This document shows positions 32,007-42,363 of a DNA stretch of 64,000 nt, one piece after another. Numbering within the stretch: the stretch's first letter is position 1; every line of letters begins with the position of its first letter. The position numbers were made by a program, and so were the translations under genes. Below the pieces are notes generated by a model. That model saw only the letters and a list, made by a program, of their open reading frames with translations. It ran no database searches and was not told the origin of the DNA. The stretch is from Magnetospirillum sp. (GTDB lineage Bacteria; Pseudomonadota; Alphaproteobacteria; CACIAM-22H2). Location: the NCBI GenBank assembly GCA_027532905.1, contig JAPZUA010000001.1, forward strand, positions 583,565 through 647,564, given 5' to 3'.

Positions 32007-32849
32007 ATGAATCAATCGCATGGCCTCATGGCCGGCAAACGCGGCCTGATCATGGGGGTTGCCAACGATCGTTCGATCGCGTGGGGAATCGCCAAGGCCG
32101 TTGCGTCACACGGCGCCCAACTCGCTTTCACGTACCAGGGCGAAGCGCTCGAAAAGCGCGTTCGCCCGCTTGCCGAACAGCTCGGGGCCGCGCGCCTGCT
32201 CGAAGCGGACGTCACAAACGCGGCCTCGCTCGACGCGGCATTCGCAAGCCTCGCGGCCGATTGGGGCACGCTCGATTTCGTCGTGCACGCGATCGCCTAT
32301 TCGGACAAAGAGCAGCTCAAAGGCCATTACGTCGATACGACGCGCGAGAATTTCCTCAATTCGATGGACATCTCGTGCTTCTCCTTCACGGATGTGGCGC
32401 GGCGCGCTCTGCCCTTGATGCCGAACGGCGGCTCGCTGCTGACGCTCACCTATATCGGTGCCGAGCGCGTGACGCCGCACTACAACGTGATGGGTGTCGC
32501 CAAGGCGGCCCTTGAAGCGTCGGTGCGCTATTTGGCAGCCGATCTCGGCCCCCGCAATGTGCGCGTCAACGCGATTTCCGCCGGCCCCATCAAGACGCTG
32601 GCGGCCTCCGGGATTGGCGATTTCCGCTACATTCTCAAATGGAACGAGCTCAACGCGCCGATGCGCCGCACCGTCACGATCGACGAGGTCGGCAATTCGG
32701 GCGTGTATCTGCTCTCCGACCTCGGTGCCGGTGTGACGGGCGAAACGCTGCACGTCGACAACGGCTACCATGTGGTCGGCATGATGGCGACGGAGTCGGC
32801 CGGCGAAATCGCCGAGCTCCTGTCCAGCTTCAAGAACAAGGGCGGATGA
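32007..32849 (+). CDS. fabI: Enoyl-[acyl-carrier-protein] reductase (NADH), InhA/FabI type
   Basis: A 280-residue SDR-like enoyl-ACP reductase that completes each fatty-acid elongation cycle. Family landmarks are [21 protein letters not shown] near the N-terminus, the [12 protein letters not shown] loop and the catalytic [19 protein letters not shown] segment with Tyr and Lys six residues apart. The C-terminal [16 protein letters not shown] is also typical. Target class of triclosan and isoniazid-type inhibitors. Followed by aroC with an ATGA overlap, so the two are coupled. Confidence 0.95.
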   Translation: MNQSHGLMAGKRGLIMGVANDRSIAWGIAKAVASHGAQLAFTYQGEALEKRVRPLAEQLGAARLLEADVTNAASLDAAFASLAADWGTLDFVVHAIAYSDKEQLKGHYVDTTRENFLNSMDISCFSFTDVARRALPLMPNGGSLLTLTYIGAERVTPHYNVMGVAKAALEASVRYLAADLGPRNVRVNAISAGPIKTLAASGIGDFRYILKWNELNAPMRRTVTIDEVGNSGVYLLSDLGAGVTGETLHVDNGYHVVGMMATESAGEIAELLSSFKNKGG

Positions 32850-33919
32850 GCGCCAACGCGTTCGGAACGCTCTTCCGCTTCTCCACTTGGGGGGAGAGCC
32901 ACGGACCGGCCATCGGCGCTGTCGTGGACGGCGTGCCGCCGCGTCTGCCGCTCAGCGCGGCCGACATCCAAAGCTATCTCGATCTGCGCAAGCCCGGCAC
33001 GTCGCGCTTCGTGACCCAACGCCGCGAGCCCGACCAGGTCGAAATCCTGTCGGGCGTGTTCGAGGGGCTCACGACCGGCACGCCGATTTCGCTGCTGATC
33101 CGCAACGAGGACCAGCGCTCCAAAGACTATTCCGAGATCGCCGAGACCTTCCGCCCCGGCCATGCCGACTACACTTACTGGGCCAAATACGGCATTCGCG
33201 ACTATCGCGGCGGCGGGCGTTCGTCGGCGCGCGAAACCGCAAGCCGTGTCGCCGCAGGGGCCATCGCGCGGCTGATCTTGGGCAAGCAGATCGTGCTGCG
33301 CGGTGCGGTCGTGCAGATCGGCTCGCACAAGATCGACCGCCGCAATTGGGACTGGGCGCAGACCACACAGAACCCGTTCTGGTGCCCCGATGCCGCCGCC
33401 GCCCAAGCCTGGGAAGGTGTGCTCGACGCCACGCGCAAATCGGGCTCGTCGATCGGCGCCGTAATCGAGATCGTGGCCGAAGGGGTGCCGCCGGGCTGGG
33501 GAGCACCCCTCTACGGCAAGCTCGACAGCGATCTTGCTGCAGCCCTCATGGGCATCAACGCGGTGAAGGGTGTCGAGATCGGCGACGGGTTTGCCGCCGC
33601 CGAATTGTCGGGCGAGGAAAACGCCGACGAAATGCGCGCGGGCAACGACGGCCCGATCTTCCTGTCGAACCATGCCGGCGGCATTTTGGGCGGCATTTCC
33701 ACGGGCCAGGCGATCGTGGCTCGTTTTGCCGTGAAGCCCACAAGCTCGATCCTGTCGGCCCGCCGCACGATCACGACCAAGGGCCTCGACACGGAAATCT
33801 CGACCAAAGGCCGCCACGATCCGTGCGTGGGCTTGCGCGCCGTTCCCGTGGGCGAGGCGATGGTTGCGTGCGTGCTTGCCGACCACAAGCTGCGCCATCG
33901 CGGCCAAGTCGGGCCGTGA
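32846..33919 (+). CDS. aroC: Chorismate synthase
   Basis: A 357-residue FMN-dependent enzyme catalysing the last step of the shikimate pathway, EPSP to chorismate. Signatures are [16 protein letters not shown] near residues 13-28, the [37 protein letters not shown] region, and the C-terminal [18 protein letters not shown]. The ATG overlaps the fabI stop by four bases. Its own stop overlaps the GTG of the next gene, so fabI-aroC-unknown-CNT are one translationally coupled series. Confidence 0.97.
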   Translation: MSANAFGTLFRFSTWGESHGPAIGAVVDGVPPRLPLSAADIQSYLDLRKPGTSRFVTQRREPDQVEILSGVFEGLTTGTPISLLIRNEDQRSKDYSEIAETFRPGHADYTYWAKYGIRDYRGGGRSSARETASRVAAGAIARLILGKQIVLRGAVVQIGSHKIDRRNWDWAQTTQNPFWCPDAAAAQAWEGVLDATRKSGSSIGAVIEIVAEGVPPGWGAPLYGKLDSDLAAALMGINAVKGVEIGDGFAAAELSGEENADEMRAGNDGPIFLSNHAGGILGGISTGQAIVARFAVKPTSSILSARRTITTKGLDTEISTKGRHDPCVGLRAVPVGEAMVACVLADHKLRHRGQVGP

Positions 33920-34494
33920 CTTCGAGCGACGAAAGGCGTGCCGCCGCCGCCGCATTGACCAACGCGGCGCTGGGCAAAACCAAATTGCCGCTGCTGGTCG
34001 TGCGCCGCTCGCGCCGCCATGCCGGCTTCGGCCTGCTTATGGGCTCGCTGATTTTCGGCTTCGCGGTCGCCGTCGTGTGGTCGGCGGTCGAAAGCGGCGA
34101 CGCGATCGGCGGGCCGCTGCTGCTGCTCGCCGTCGCAGCCTGGTACGGCGTGCAGACCGGCAAGATCTTCCGCGACGACAGCCCCAAACTCGTGATCGAG
34201 CGCGCGGGCCTTGCCATGCCGGGCGTCGCCCCCCATCCGATCCCATGGGCGCACATCGGCGAAATCCGCATCGCGACCGGCTTTCGCGCGCTCGGCGGCG
34301 GGCGCATCGATATCGGGCTCGACGTCGAAGCATTCGCGAGCCTCACGCTCGGCCAGCGCTGGATGGGCGATCCCATCGTCAAGCGCGCGGGCCTGTCGCC
34401 CGTCGTGTCGGTGCTGGCCGCAAGCCTCGACACGGACGCACGCAAGATCCTCGACGCCATGCGCCATTACTGGCCGCCCGAGGACAGCAACTGA
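33916..34494 (+). CDS. Membrane protein of unknown function with PH-like C-terminal region
   Basis: A 192-residue protein I cannot assign. It has a basic N-terminus, two closely spaced hydrophobic helices at about residues 37-80 ([20 protein letters not shown] and [18 protein letters not shown]), then a cytosolic domain. The domain starts [33 protein letters not shown], a pattern like bacterial PH/YcxB-type domains in small membrane proteins. GTG start overlaps the aroC stop and its stop overlaps the transporter start, so it is part of the fabI-aroC run. Role unknown. Confidence 0.65.
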   Translation: MTSSDERRAAAAALTNAALGKTKLPLLVVRRSRRHAGFGLLMGSLIFGFAVAVVWSAVESGDAIGGPLLLLAVAAWYGVQTGKIFRDDSPKLVIERAGLAMPGVAPHPIPWAHIGEIRIATGFRALGGGRIDIGLDVEAFASLTLGQRWMGDPIVKRAGLSPVVSVLAASLDTDARKILDAMRHYWPPEDSN

Positions 34495-35744
34495 TGGAAC
34501 GGCTGCAGGCCGCCTTCGGGCTGTTTGCCCTGCTCGCAATCGCGGCCGCTTTGTCCGAAAATCGCCGCGCCATCGATTGGCGCCGCGCGGGCCTTGCCTT
34601 CGCCGCGAGCATCGCCGCCGCCTTGCTGTTTTTGAAGGTGCCGTTTGCGGCCCAAGCGTTGGGCCTGCTCAATGTGCCGGTGCAAGCCGTGGCCGACGCC
34701 ACTCGCGCGGGCACTTCTTTTGTGTTCGGCTATTTGGGCGGCGGGCCGTTGCCGTTCGCCGAAGCTTCGCCGGGCGGGGCGTTTGTGCTCGCCCTGCAGG
34801 CCTTGCCGCTCGTGCTTGTCGTCTCGGCACTCACCACGCTTTTGTTCCATTGGGGCGTCTTGCCGAAGATCGTGCGCGCTCTTTCGTTCGTGCTCGAGCG
34901 CAGCCTCGGCGTGGGCGGAGCCGTAGGCCTTTCGACCGCCGCCAACGTGTTCGTCGGCATGGTCGAAGCGCCCTTGTTCATCCGCCCGTATCTCGCCCGC
35001 CTCACGCGCGGCGAATTGTTCGTCGTGATGGTGGGCGGCATGGCCTCGATCGCGGGCACGGTGATGGTGCTCTACGCAACCATCGTCGGCCGCGTGGTGC
35101 CCGACGCGTTCGGTCATATTCTGGTGGCTTCGCTGCTCTCCGCACCCGTCACGATTCTGATTGGCCGCATCATGGTGCCCGATGCCGCCGCCACGCGCAC
35201 GGCGGCAACGCTCGACGCAGGCGAGCCGATCGCCGTCAGCGCGATGGACGCGATCGCCAAGGGCACGTCCGCCGGTCTCGAATTGCTGCTGAACATCGTT
35301 GCGATGCTGATCGTGCTGATCGCGCTCGTGGCACTCGCCAATTCCGCCCTCGGGCTGCTGCCCGAGATCTTCGGCGCCAAGCTCACGCTCGAGCGCGCGT
35401 TGGGCTGGGTCATGGCGCCGATCTGCTGGCTCATGGGCATTTCCTGGGCCGAAGCCGCAACGGCCGGCGCGCTCATGGGCGTGAAAACCGTGCTCAACGA
35501 GTTCGTGGCCTATGTGCAGCTTGCCAACACGCCCGCCGAAGCGTTATCGGACCGCGCGCGCCTGATCCTCGTCTACGCGCTGTGCGGCTTCGCCAATTTC
35601 GGCTCGCTCGGCATCATGATCGGCGGCCTTACGACGATCGCCCCGCAGCGTCGCGCCGAGATCGTGGCCCTCGGCATGAAATCGCTGGTCGCGGGCACGC
35701 TCGCAACCTGCTTCATGGGTGCGCTCGTGGGCGCGCTTTACTGA
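34494..35744 (+). CDS. Concentrative nucleoside transporter (CNT/NupC family)
   Basis: A 416-residue membrane transporter. It has the CNT order: two N-terminal helices, a gate-like GVGGAVGLSTAANVFVGMVEAPLFIRPYL segment, VMVGGMASIAGTVMVLYA, and the C-terminal EAATAGALMGVKTVLNEFVAYVQL and LCGFANFGSLGIMIGGLTTIAP segments. CNT proteins import nucleosides by cation symport. The start overlaps the previous stop (ATGA). Length matches the bacterial family. Its 3' end overlaps the convergent tlyA by seven bases. Confidence 0.9.
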   Translation: MERLQAAFGLFALLAIAAALSENRRAIDWRRAGLAFAASIAAALLFLKVPFAAQALGLLNVPVQAVADATRAGTSFVFGYLGGGPLPFAEASPGGAFVLALQALPLVLVVSALTTLLFHWGVLPKIVRALSFVLERSLGVGGAVGLSTAANVFVGMVEAPLFIRPYLARLTRGELFVVMVGGMASIAGTVMVLYATIVGRVVPDAFGHILVASLLSAPVTILIGRIMVPDAAATRTAATLDAGEPIAVSAMDAIAKGTSAGLELLLNIVAMLIVLIALVALANSALGLLPEIFGAKLTLERALGWVMAPICWLMGISWAEAATAGALMGVKTVLNEFVAYVQLANTPAEALSDRARLILVYALCGFANFGSLGIMIGGLTTIAPQRRAEIVALGMKSLVAGTLATCFMGALVGALY

Positions 35745-36475
35745 ATCTTCCGCGCCGCCACCAGAAACTCGCGATTGCCTTCGGGGCCGAGGATCGGGCT
35801 CGGCTCAATGCCCAGCACCGCGAAGCCGAGTGTGGGCAGCCACGCGGCGATGCGCGCGCACACTTCGTCGTGCAACGCCGCATCGCGCACGACGCCGCCC
35901 TTGCCCACGCGCGCGGGACCCACTTCGAATTGCGGCTTTATCAATGCGACGACGCTGCCGCCGATCTTGAGCAATGCCAACGCGGCAGGCAGCACGGTTT
36001 CAAGCCCGATGAAACTTGCGTCGCACACAACCATGTCGACTTGCTCGGGGATTTCGGCCGCACTCAAGCGCCGCGCATTGGTCTTCTCGAGCACCACGAC
36101 GCGCGGGTCCGTGCGCAGCTTCCACGCCAACTGCCCCTGCCCGACATCGACCGCATAGACGCGCAACGCCCCGTTCGTGAGCAGCACGTCGGTGAAGCCG
36201 CCGGTCGACGCCCCCACGTCGATCGCGACGGTGCCCTTGGGATCGAGCGCAAAGTGGGCAAGCGCATGCGCAAGCTTGACGCCGCCGCGACTGACCCACG
36301 GATGCGGCTGCCCGCGTACTTCGATGGCGAGGTCTTCAGCCGTCGGCGTGCCGGGTTTGTCGAGCCGCTTTTCTCCGGAGAAGACGAGGCCTGCTAGCAC
36401 CAGCGCTTGCGCCTTCGCCCGGCTCTCGGCAAGGCCGCGATCGACGAGGATTTGGTCGAGCCGCTTTTTGCTCAC
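35738..36475 (-). CDS. tlyA: TlyA family rRNA (cytidine-2'-O)-methyltransferase
   Basis: A 245-residue protein with an N-terminal S4 RNA-binding domain (residues 1-60, [20 protein letters not shown]) and an FtsJ-like methyltransferase domain. Its SAM motif is [16 protein letters not shown]; the later [17 protein letters not shown] and [10 protein letters not shown] are family hallmarks. TlyA methylates 16S and 23S rRNA and some members affect capreomycin sensitivity. The ATG overlaps the dxs stop by four bases, so it is the last gene of xseB-ispA-dxs-tlyA, an order common in proteobacteria. Confidence 0.93.
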   Translation of the reverse strand: MSKKRLDQILVDRGLAESRAKAQALVLAGLVFSGEKRLDKPGTPTAEDLAIEVRGQPHPWVSRGGVKLAHALAHFALDPKGTVAIDVGASTGGFTDVLLTNGALRVYAVDVGQGQLAWKLRTDPRVVVLEKTNARRLSAAEIPEQVDMVVCDASFIGLETVLPAALALLKIGGSVVALIKPQFEVGPARVGKGGVVRDAALHDEVCARIAAWLPTLGFAVLGIEPSPILGPEGNREFLVAARKIQ

Positions 36476-38472
36476 GCGCGGGCGGCGCTGCTCGTACCGG
36501 CACCGAGCGCTTCAATCGCGGCCTTGGCGATCGCGGCGGCGTCGAGCCCGGCTTCGGCGTATTGGCGATCCTGCGTGTCGTGGTCGATCAGGCGGTCGGG
36601 CAGCACCAGTGTGCGGATTTTGAGGCCGCGATCGAGAATGCCGGCCGACGCAAAGCCGTGCAGGATCGCCGCACCGAAGCCGCCCATCGAACCTTCTTCG
36701 ACCGTGAGCAGCACCTCGTGTTCGCGCGCAAGGCGCAAAGCGAGATCGAGATCGAGCGGCTTCAGGAAACGCATGTCGGCAAGCGTGGCGCCGAGGCCGC
36801 GCGCGGCCAGAATGTCGGCGGCCTTGGCGCATTCGGCGAGACGTGCACCGAGATTGAGAATGGCGATCTTTCCGCCTTCGCGCACGATGCGGCCCTTGCC
36901 GATCGCGAGCACGCGGCCGCGTTCGGGCACGGCAACGCCCGTGCCCTCGCCGCGCGGGAAGCGGAAGGCCGACGGGCCGGCATCGTAGGCCGCCGACGTC
37001 GCCACCATGTCGGCGAGTTCGGCTTCGTCGGACGGCGCCATCACCACCATGTCGGGCAGGCAGCCGAGATAGGCAAGATCGTAGGCCCCGGCATGCGTGG
37101 CCCCGTCCGCACCCACAAGGCCCGCACGGTCGATCGCGAAGCGCACGGGGAGTTTCTGCAGCATCACATCGTGCACGAGCTGGTCGTAGGCGCGCTGCAG
37201 GAAGGTGGAATAGATCGCCACGAACGGCTTCAGCCCGTCCGCCGCCATGCCGGCCGCGAACGTGACCGCATGCTGCTCGGCGATGCCGACGTCGAAGCAG
37301 CGTTTGGGAAAGCGCTTGGCGAACAGGTCGAGCCCCGTGCCGGTCGGCATCGCGGCCGTGACGGCGACGATGCGCGGATCGGCAGCGGCTTCCGCGATCA
37401 ATGCTTCGGCGAATACTTTGGTGTAGCTGGGAGCCGCCGGCTTCGACGCCTTCGGGCTCGCCTTAAGCGCGCCTGCGTCGCCCACCACGAGGTCGAAACT
37501 GCCGACGGCGTGATAGCGGTCGGCCGCATCGGCCGGGAACGGATGGCCGCGGCCCTTCTGCGTGACCACGTGAATGAGCACGGGCCGTTCGTCAGCCGCG
37601 TCGCGCACATTGCGCAACACCGGCAGCAGATGTTCGAGATTGTGGCCGTCGATGGGGCCCACATAATAGAAGCCGAGCTGCTCGAACAACGTGCCGCCGC
37701 CCGCCCCGAAACCGCCCGAGACGAGGCCGCGCGCCAGCTCGTCCGCGCGCTCGACCGCATGGTAGAGCGGGCGCGGCAGATGGCTTGCCATCTCGCGCGC
37801 GAGGCTGCGCAGATTGAGGAACGGCTTCGACGAGATCAGTTTCGAGAGATAGGCACTCATCGCCCCCGTGGGCGGGGCGATCGACATGTCGTTGTCGTTG
37901 AGGATCACGATCAGGCGCTGGCGCATCGCACCGGCGTTGTTCATCGCCTCGTAGGCCATGCCGGCCGACATCGCCCCGTCGCCGATCACAGCGATCGCGT
38001 GGCGACGCGGCGCATCCGCCCCCGCATTCGTTTCAGGGGCCAACATGTCGCGCGCCACGGCCATGCCGAGCGCTGCCGAAATCGACGTCGACGAGTGTGC
38101 CGCACCGAAAGGATCGAATTCGCTTTCGCTGCGTTTGGTGAAGCCCGACAAGCCGCCGCCCTGGCGCAGCGTGCGAATGCGGTCGCGTCGGCCCGTGAGG
38201 ATCTTGTGCGGATAGGCTTGGTGGCCCACATCCCAGATCAGCCGGTCGTGCGGCGTTTCGAACACATGGTGCAAGGCAACGGTGAGTTCGACCACGCCTA
38301 GGCCCGCGCCCAGATGCCCGCCCGTACCCGACACGGCCGCGATCGTCTCGCGGCGCAGCTCGTCGGCAACATGGCGCAGATCGTCGGCCGACATGCGGCG
38401 CAATTCGGCCAGATCGCCCGCGCGGTCGAGGAAAGGGGTCGCCCCCGAATTATGGCCGACGGAAGAGGTCAT
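36472..38472 (-). CDS. dxs: 1-deoxy-D-xylulose-5-phosphate synthase
   Basis: A 666-residue thiamine-diphosphate enzyme that condenses pyruvate and glyceraldehyde 3-phosphate to DXP, the entry of the MEP isoprenoid route and a precursor of thiamine and pyridoxal phosphate. Landmarks are [17 protein letters not shown], the TPP motif [34 protein letters not shown] and the C-terminal [15 protein letters not shown]. The ATG at 38472 is chosen because [10 protein letters not shown] is a common Dxs start; the frame stays open upstream across ispA but has no coding logic there. It starts nine bases after ispA. Confidence 0.96.
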   Translation of the reverse strand: MTSSVGHNSGATPFLDRAGDLAELRRMSADDLRHVADELRRETIAAVSGTGGHLGAGLGVVELTVALHHVFETPHDRLIWDVGHQAYPHKILTGRRDRIRTLRQGGGLSGFTKRSESEFDPFGAAHSSTSISAALGMAVARDMLAPETNAGADAPRRHAIAVIGDGAMSAGMAYEAMNNAGAMRQRLIVILNDNDMSIAPPTGAMSAYLSKLISSKPFLNLRSLAREMASHLPRPLYHAVERADELARGLVSGGFGAGGGTLFEQLGFYYVGPIDGHNLEHLLPVLRNVRDAADERPVLIHVVTQKGRGHPFPADAADRYHAVGSFDLVVGDAGALKASPKASKPAAPSYTKVFAEALIAEAAADPRIVAVTAAMPTGTGLDLFAKRFPKRCFDVGIAEQHAVTFAAGMAADGLKPFVAIYSTFLQRAYDQLVHDVMLQKLPVRFAIDRAGLVGADGATHAGAYDLAYLGCLPDMVVMAPSDEAELADMVATSAAYDAGPSAFRFPRGEGTGVAVPERGRVLAIGKGRIVREGGKIAILNLGARLAECAKAADILAARGLGATLADMRFLKPLDLDLALRLAREHEVLLTVEEGSMGGFGAAILHGFASAGILDRGLKIRTLVLPDRLIDHDTQDRQYAEAGLDAAAIAKAAIEALGAGTSSAARA

Positions 38473-38480
38473 CGCGCCGC

Positions 38481-39389
38481 TCAGTTCTGCCGCCGCACGA
38501 CCCAGCGTGCGAGGGCGCGCAACGCATCGGCCTTGGCGTCGAACATGTCGAGATGGCTTGCGGCTTGGTCGGCCAGCAGCAGCGCTTGCGCGCGCGCGCG
38601 CTCGATGCCGAGGATCGACACGAACGTGGCCTTGCCGAGCGCTTGGTCCTTGCCGGTGGCTTTGCCGGCCGCATCGGCCGAGCCTTCGGCGTCGATGAGA
38701 TCGTCCGCGATCTGGAAGGCGAGCCCGAGATCGTGCGCGTAGGCCACCAACGTGTGGCGCATATGGGCGGGCGCTTTGCCGAGGATCGCCCCCGACTGGG
38801 CGGCAAAGCCGATCAAAGCACCGGTCTTCAGGCGTTGCAGGCGCGTGATCGCACCGATGTCGAGCGTCTGGCCTTCGGCCGACAGATCCATCTGCTGGCC
38901 GCCGCACATGCCCTCGGCACCCGCCGCGAGCGCCAAGGCGAGCACGAGGTCGGACCGCACGCCCGCATCGCCGTGCGTGAGCGGATGGGCCAGCACTTCG
39001 AAGGCGCGCGTGAGCAACGCGTCGCCCGCAAGGATCGCGGTCGCCTCGTCGTAGGCTTTGTGCACGGTCGGTCGGCCGCGGCGCAGATCGTCGTCGTCCA
39101 TGGCCGGCAAATCGTCGTGCACGAGGCTGTAGCAATGCACGAACTCGATGGCGCAGGCCACGCGCAGCGCGCACGCTTCGTCGACGCCGAAGAGCTTGGC
39201 GGTTTCCATCACCAGGAACGGCCGCACGCGCTTGCCCCCGCCCAGGCACGCATAGCGCATGGCCTCGTGCAGATCGGCCTCGAAGCCTTCGCCCTTGGGC
39301 AGCAGGGCCTCGAGGGCGCGTTCGATGCGCTGGGCGGTGTCGGCCAGAAGCTGTTCGACGGCAAGCGAAGTGGGCATGGGTGCTGGCAT
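38481..39389 (-). CDS. ispA: Farnesyl/geranylgeranyl-type polyprenyl diphosphate synthase
   Basis: A 302-residue (or slightly shorter) short-chain prenyl transferase. The first Asp-rich motif is [14 protein letters not shown], preceded by YSLVHDD; the second is [20 protein letters not shown] matches the family substrate-binding stretch. It elongates DMAPP with IPP to farnesyl diphosphate. It sits between xseB and dxs, the standard arrangement. Translation could begin at the second Met (MPTSLAVEQ) four residues downstream. Confidence 0.94.
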   Translation of the reverse strand: MPAPMPTSLAVEQLLADTAQRIERALEALLPKGEGFEADLHEAMRYACLGGGKRVRPFLVMETAKLFGVDEACALRVACAIEFVHCYSLVHDDLPAMDDDDLRRGRPTVHKAYDEATAILAGDALLTRAFEVLAHPLTHGDAGVRSDLVLALALAAGAEGMCGGQQMDLSAEGQTLDIGAITRLQRLKTGALIGFAAQSGAILGKAPAHMRHTLVAYAHDLGLAFQIADDLIDAEGSADAAGKATGKDQALGKATFVSILGIERARAQALLLADQAASHLDMFDAKADALRALARWVVRRQN

Positions 39390-39407
39390 GAGGCTGCGGG
39401 CCGACCG

Positions 39408-39674
39408 TCAGGCGGCGTCGAACGGTGCGGCCGTCGCCCGGCCCGCCGCGATCTGGATGCTTTCGATGCGCGCACTCGCCTGGGCGAGTTTGGCTTCGCA
39501 ATGGCTCTTGAGGGCGGCCCCACGCGCGTAGGCGGCGACCGATTCGTCGAGCTTGCCCTTGCCCTGCTCGAGCGCCCGCACGATGTCTTCGAGCTCTTTC
39601 AAAGCCTCTTCGAACGACATTTTGGCGATGTCGGCGGGGACCGGTTCGGGCGCTTGGCTGGCGGCATTTTTCAT
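39408..39674 (-). CDS. xseB: Exodeoxyribonuclease VII small subunit
   Basis: An 88-residue helical protein with the XseB pattern [53 protein letters not shown]. Several copies wrap around XseA to form the single-strand DNA exonuclease VII. The ATG at 39674 is preferred to an earlier in-frame ATG since the core begins right after it. First gene of the xseB-ispA-dxs-tlyA operon; XseA is not in the window. Confidence 0.93.
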   Translation of the reverse strand: MKNAASQAPEPVPADIAKMSFEEALKELEDIVRALEQGKGKLDESVAAYARGAALKSHCEAKLAQASARIESIQIAAGRATAAPFDAA

Positions 39675-39899
39675 GGCGCCGTTTATAGGCGGGAGGCCGC
39701 CCGGAGGCAAGGCGGGGGGTGGGGGCGGAGGCCATGGCCGGTCGCGAGCGCTCGAACCGTCGCTCGACCTTCGCGACTACAGGCGTATGAATTTCTGAAA
39801 AACACGCCTTTCCCGTATAATTTTTATTGCGTCGATTGCATCGTCCAAAAGAAGCTCGTGCAAACGTCCGTAAAAAAACCACAAAAACAGGAGCCCCGC
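39675..39899. promoter_or_regulatory. Divergent spacer: left border of the AT-rich island with promoter
   Basis: The 225 bases between xseB and the lipoprotein gene change from GC-rich to AT-rich near 39780. AGGCGT (39781-39786) and ACGCCT (39804-39809) form an inverted repeat. A perfect TATAAT at 39816-39821, with a weak TTCTGA at 39793-39798 (17-base spacer), is the likely promoter of the lipoprotein gene. CAGGAG at 39888-39893 is its ribosome-binding site. No ORF of note. Confidence 0.5.
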
Positions 39900-41144
39900 A
39901 TGCCGACCCGTTTTCTTAAGTTCGCGCCGTGTCTCCTGATTCCGGTTGCGCTGTCAACGGCGGGGTGCGTTACGACGGACAAGATCTATTACACCCAAAA
40001 ACCGCCAGCGAAGAGACTTCAGTCAACAGTTGAGGTCGAGAGCATTAGAGAATACGCCAAGGGGCTAAAGGGCCACTATAGCGAACAGATCAATTCCGCG
40101 ATGACAGAGCAGCGTTGGATCGATATCCCGCTGATCGGGTTGGCCGCTGGGACGCTGGCGTCGGTCGTCTACAAGGGATCGACAGATCTGACGATCGGGC
40201 TTGGACTCGCGACCGGGGCGGTTGGTGCATATCGGGTCTATGTTTCGCCGCAGACGCGGATTCAAGCTAACCTGAAAGGGTTAACTTCAACTGAGTGTGC
40301 AATCCAAAATTTTGAGAAACTTGTCGAACTGCTTCCTACAAAAGAAGAAGCTATCCGAGACAAAGTATCAACTCCAGGTAACGCAGTTGGCAATACTGGC
40401 GCCGCGACTGCAGTCACTGGCGCGACAACTGCAAATATCGGAGCCGCACCGGCTACCGGCGGTGCACCGGCAAGCCCTGTTGCCGCCCCTCCAAATCAAG
40501 ATAACGCGAATGCCACGAAAAAAATCGTAGCTGGTATCGCAGCAGACGTCCTTAAAGACGACAAGCAACAAGTGTCTAACATTGTCGATATATCCGAAAA
40601 CAAAGAGCTAGTCGCTATGTCAATACCTACCGGCATCACGCCCAGTGTTGCAGCGGCTTTCTCTGTTGCGCAGACCGCTTTGCAAGAAGCCTTCGCTTCC
40701 GCCAAAAATGCCCAGCGTATAGCATCAGACGCGTCCGACGCCGTGATTCGCGCACCCGATACTGCTGATAGCGTTTTCTCTGCGATCCAAAGCAAAATCC
40801 TCCAAATCATAGTAACAGGCACCCAAGATTTAGCTGCCGCTCGTGCAGAGTTGCTAGCGGGCGCCGTCGCGGCGGCACAATTGTCCTCAAATCGAGACGC
40901 GATTCGCAGCGGTACGTTAAATCTGCCTCAAGCGTCACCAGATACGGGACAGTCAAGGACAATCGCGGCGCAGAGGAGCGGAGACTCTGCACCTGACCAA
41001 GCGACACTAGACGCAAACGCACTTCAAGTGGCGCAAAAAATGGCGCGTTTATCAAATCAACTCTCGGACGCTTCGCGTAATCTCGCAGATCGTTCCACTC
41101 GCGCTCTCACAATTAACGAAACCTTCAAGGCGTGTCCGGTCTAA
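39900..41144 (+). CDS. Unrecognised lipoprotein in a low-GC island
   Basis: A 414-residue predicted lipoprotein, not assigned to a family. Signal peptide followed by STAGC with Cys23 as the lipid site (Thr at -3 is less usual). A cysteine-poor N-terminal domain includes two hydrophobic stretches near residues 75-120 ([18 protein letters not shown] and [18 protein letters not shown]) that could insert in or lie on a membrane. A Thr/Ala/Pro/Gly linker covers about residues 160-200. A long Ala/Gln/Ser-rich helical region, probably coiled coil, runs to the C-terminus. Codon use is markedly AT-richer than that of flanking genes. Followed 48 bases later by the trypsin-like protease gene, presumably in one transcript. 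Confidence 0.78.
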   Translation: MPTRFLKFAPCLLIPVALSTAGCVTTDKIYYTQKPPAKRLQSTVEVESIREYAKGLKGHYSEQINSAMTEQRWIDIPLIGLAAGTLASVVYKGSTDLTIGLGLATGAVGAYRVYVSPQTRIQANLKGLTSTECAIQNFEKLVELLPTKEEAIRDKVSTPGNAVGNTGAATAVTGATTANIGAAPATGGAPASPVAAPPNQDNANATKKIVAGIAADVLKDDKQQVSNIVDISENKELVAMSIPTGITPSVAAAFSVAQTALQEAFASAKNAQRIASDASDAVIRAPDTADSVFSAIQSKILQIIVTGTQDLAAARAELLAGAVAAAQLSSNRDAIRSGTLNLPQASPDTGQSRTIAAQRSGDSAPDQATLDANALQVAQKMARLSNQLSDASRNLADRSTRALTINETFKACPV

Positions 41145-41192
41145 GAGTAACGTCGGAGAATAGACAATTTTAAAGACGATGAGAGGATTTCC

Positions 41193-42350
41193 ATGAATAA
41201 AAAATTGAAAAAATTTCTGCACTTAGGACTCTTCGTTGGGACGCTGCTAATGAGTTCGATAATTGATCCCTTCGCATCACCCACTTTTGGCCAGGAGGTA
41301 GTAGGGTCGCCAACGTATGTCGTCGAGCGTGTAAACAACTTTCAAATCATTTTTCGGCAACTTGGGAATTTGGAGAATTCACAATATGCAACACCGCTAA
41401 ACCAGGATTTAGTAAATTATCTCAATCGTATTGGCCGACGATTTTCAAACGGAAGTATTGTTGTCTCCGGTTCATTCAATGAAATCTTAAATCTCTGGAC
41501 GATTTCCAACAGGAATGCCGGTGCAGCACGAGTTGTTGGACCCGGGTCCATAGCCGCTCCAGAGGAGCACATCCCTTGGCAAGTTGCGCTAATTGACAAG
41601 AAGAACTTCAGATCCAATCTGGATTCTCAAAGATGTGGAGGATCTATCCTTGCTCCCACCTGGGTTGTCACCGCTGCACATTGCTTCAATGGCATTAGAA
41701 GAGCCGATTTCGAGGAATCGACATTTGTCGGCTACGGGACAGCAGATTTAGAGAAAGGCAACGTTCAAAAAGTCGAGATCGAGAAGGTATTTCTTTCGGA
41801 AAGATTCGAACACGCCCCCCCGGGAGCGACAGGATCGAGTCAATCTTACCGAAATGACATTGCGCTACTTAAACTTAAAAAACCAATCATGCTGAACCAA
41901 ACTGCAAAGCCAATAAGATACTTACCTGCAAGCGAAGCTGTCCGTCTTGTTCGCGACGGAATGCAGCTTCAAGTATCAGGCTGGGGACATGTCGTACCCG
42001 CCAAGCCCGGCCAAGAACCAAGAATTAGAGCACAAATTGTACGCAGTCCAAATTTACTTTTTACATCTGTCGATGCGATCACGACCGAAAGGTGTAGATC
42101 GATGCCTTTCGTTGGAGCTCACGCAAGCGATCACTTTGTTTGCGCGCTCGGCTCCGACGGCGGTGATGCATGCACAAACGATTCGGGGGGTCCGCTCGTT
42201 TCTTTTCAACATCCGAGTCGTGAACCGGCACTTGTCGGAATTGTGAGTTTTGGGTTCGGATGTGGGCAACGAGGCATTCCAGGAATGTACACCAACGTTG
42301 CGCTGCATTTCGATTGGATCAGCCGCATAATTAGCCAAGCTGGCCAATGA
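41193..42350 (+). CDS. Secreted trypsin-like serine protease zymogen (S1 family)
   Basis: A 385-residue S1 protease. Signal peptide to about residue 33, then an 80-residue pro-domain without recognised fold. A zymogen cleavage site Arg113-Val114 (ARVVGPGSIAAPEEHIPWQVAL) precedes the protease. Catalytic triad: His163 (TAAHC), Asp222 (NDIALLKL) and Ser331 (NDSGGPL). Asp325, six residues before the Ser, predicts cleavage after Arg or Lys. Position 193 (Asn329) is Asn rather than the usual oxyanion-hole Gly. Several Cys could form disulfides. AT-rich codon use marks it and its neighbour as foreign. Natural target unknown; possible roles are predation, defence or envelope processing. Confidence 0.88.
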   Translation: MNKKLKKFLHLGLFVGTLLMSSIIDPFASPTFGQEVVGSPTYVVERVNNFQIIFRQLGNLENSQYATPLNQDLVNYLNRIGRRFSNGSIVVSGSFNEILNLWTISNRNAGAARVVGPGSIAAPEEHIPWQVALIDKKNFRSNLDSQRCGGSILAPTWVVTAAHCFNGIRRADFEESTFVGYGTADLEKGNVQKVEIEKVFLSERFEHAPPGATGSSQSYRNDIALLKLKKPIMLNQTAKPIRYLPASEAVRLVRDGMQLQVSGWGHVVPAKPGQEPRIRAQIVRSPNLLFTSVDAITTERCRSMPFVGAHASDHFVCALGSDGGDACTNDSGGPLVSFQHPSREPALVGIVSFGFGCGQRGIPGMYTNVALHFDWISRIISQAGQ

Positions 42351-42363
42351 ATCCCGAGCTTCC

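Noticed and set aside
38473-39882. Upstream extension of the dxs frame by 470 codons
   Set aside because: It overlaps ispA and xseB in another frame, and its composition is Arg-rich shadow sequence; Dxs begins naturally at 38472.
39780-42363. Insertion sequence or prophage fragment
   Set aside because: No transposase, integrase, terminal inverted repeats or target duplications found; only composition and gene content are unusual.
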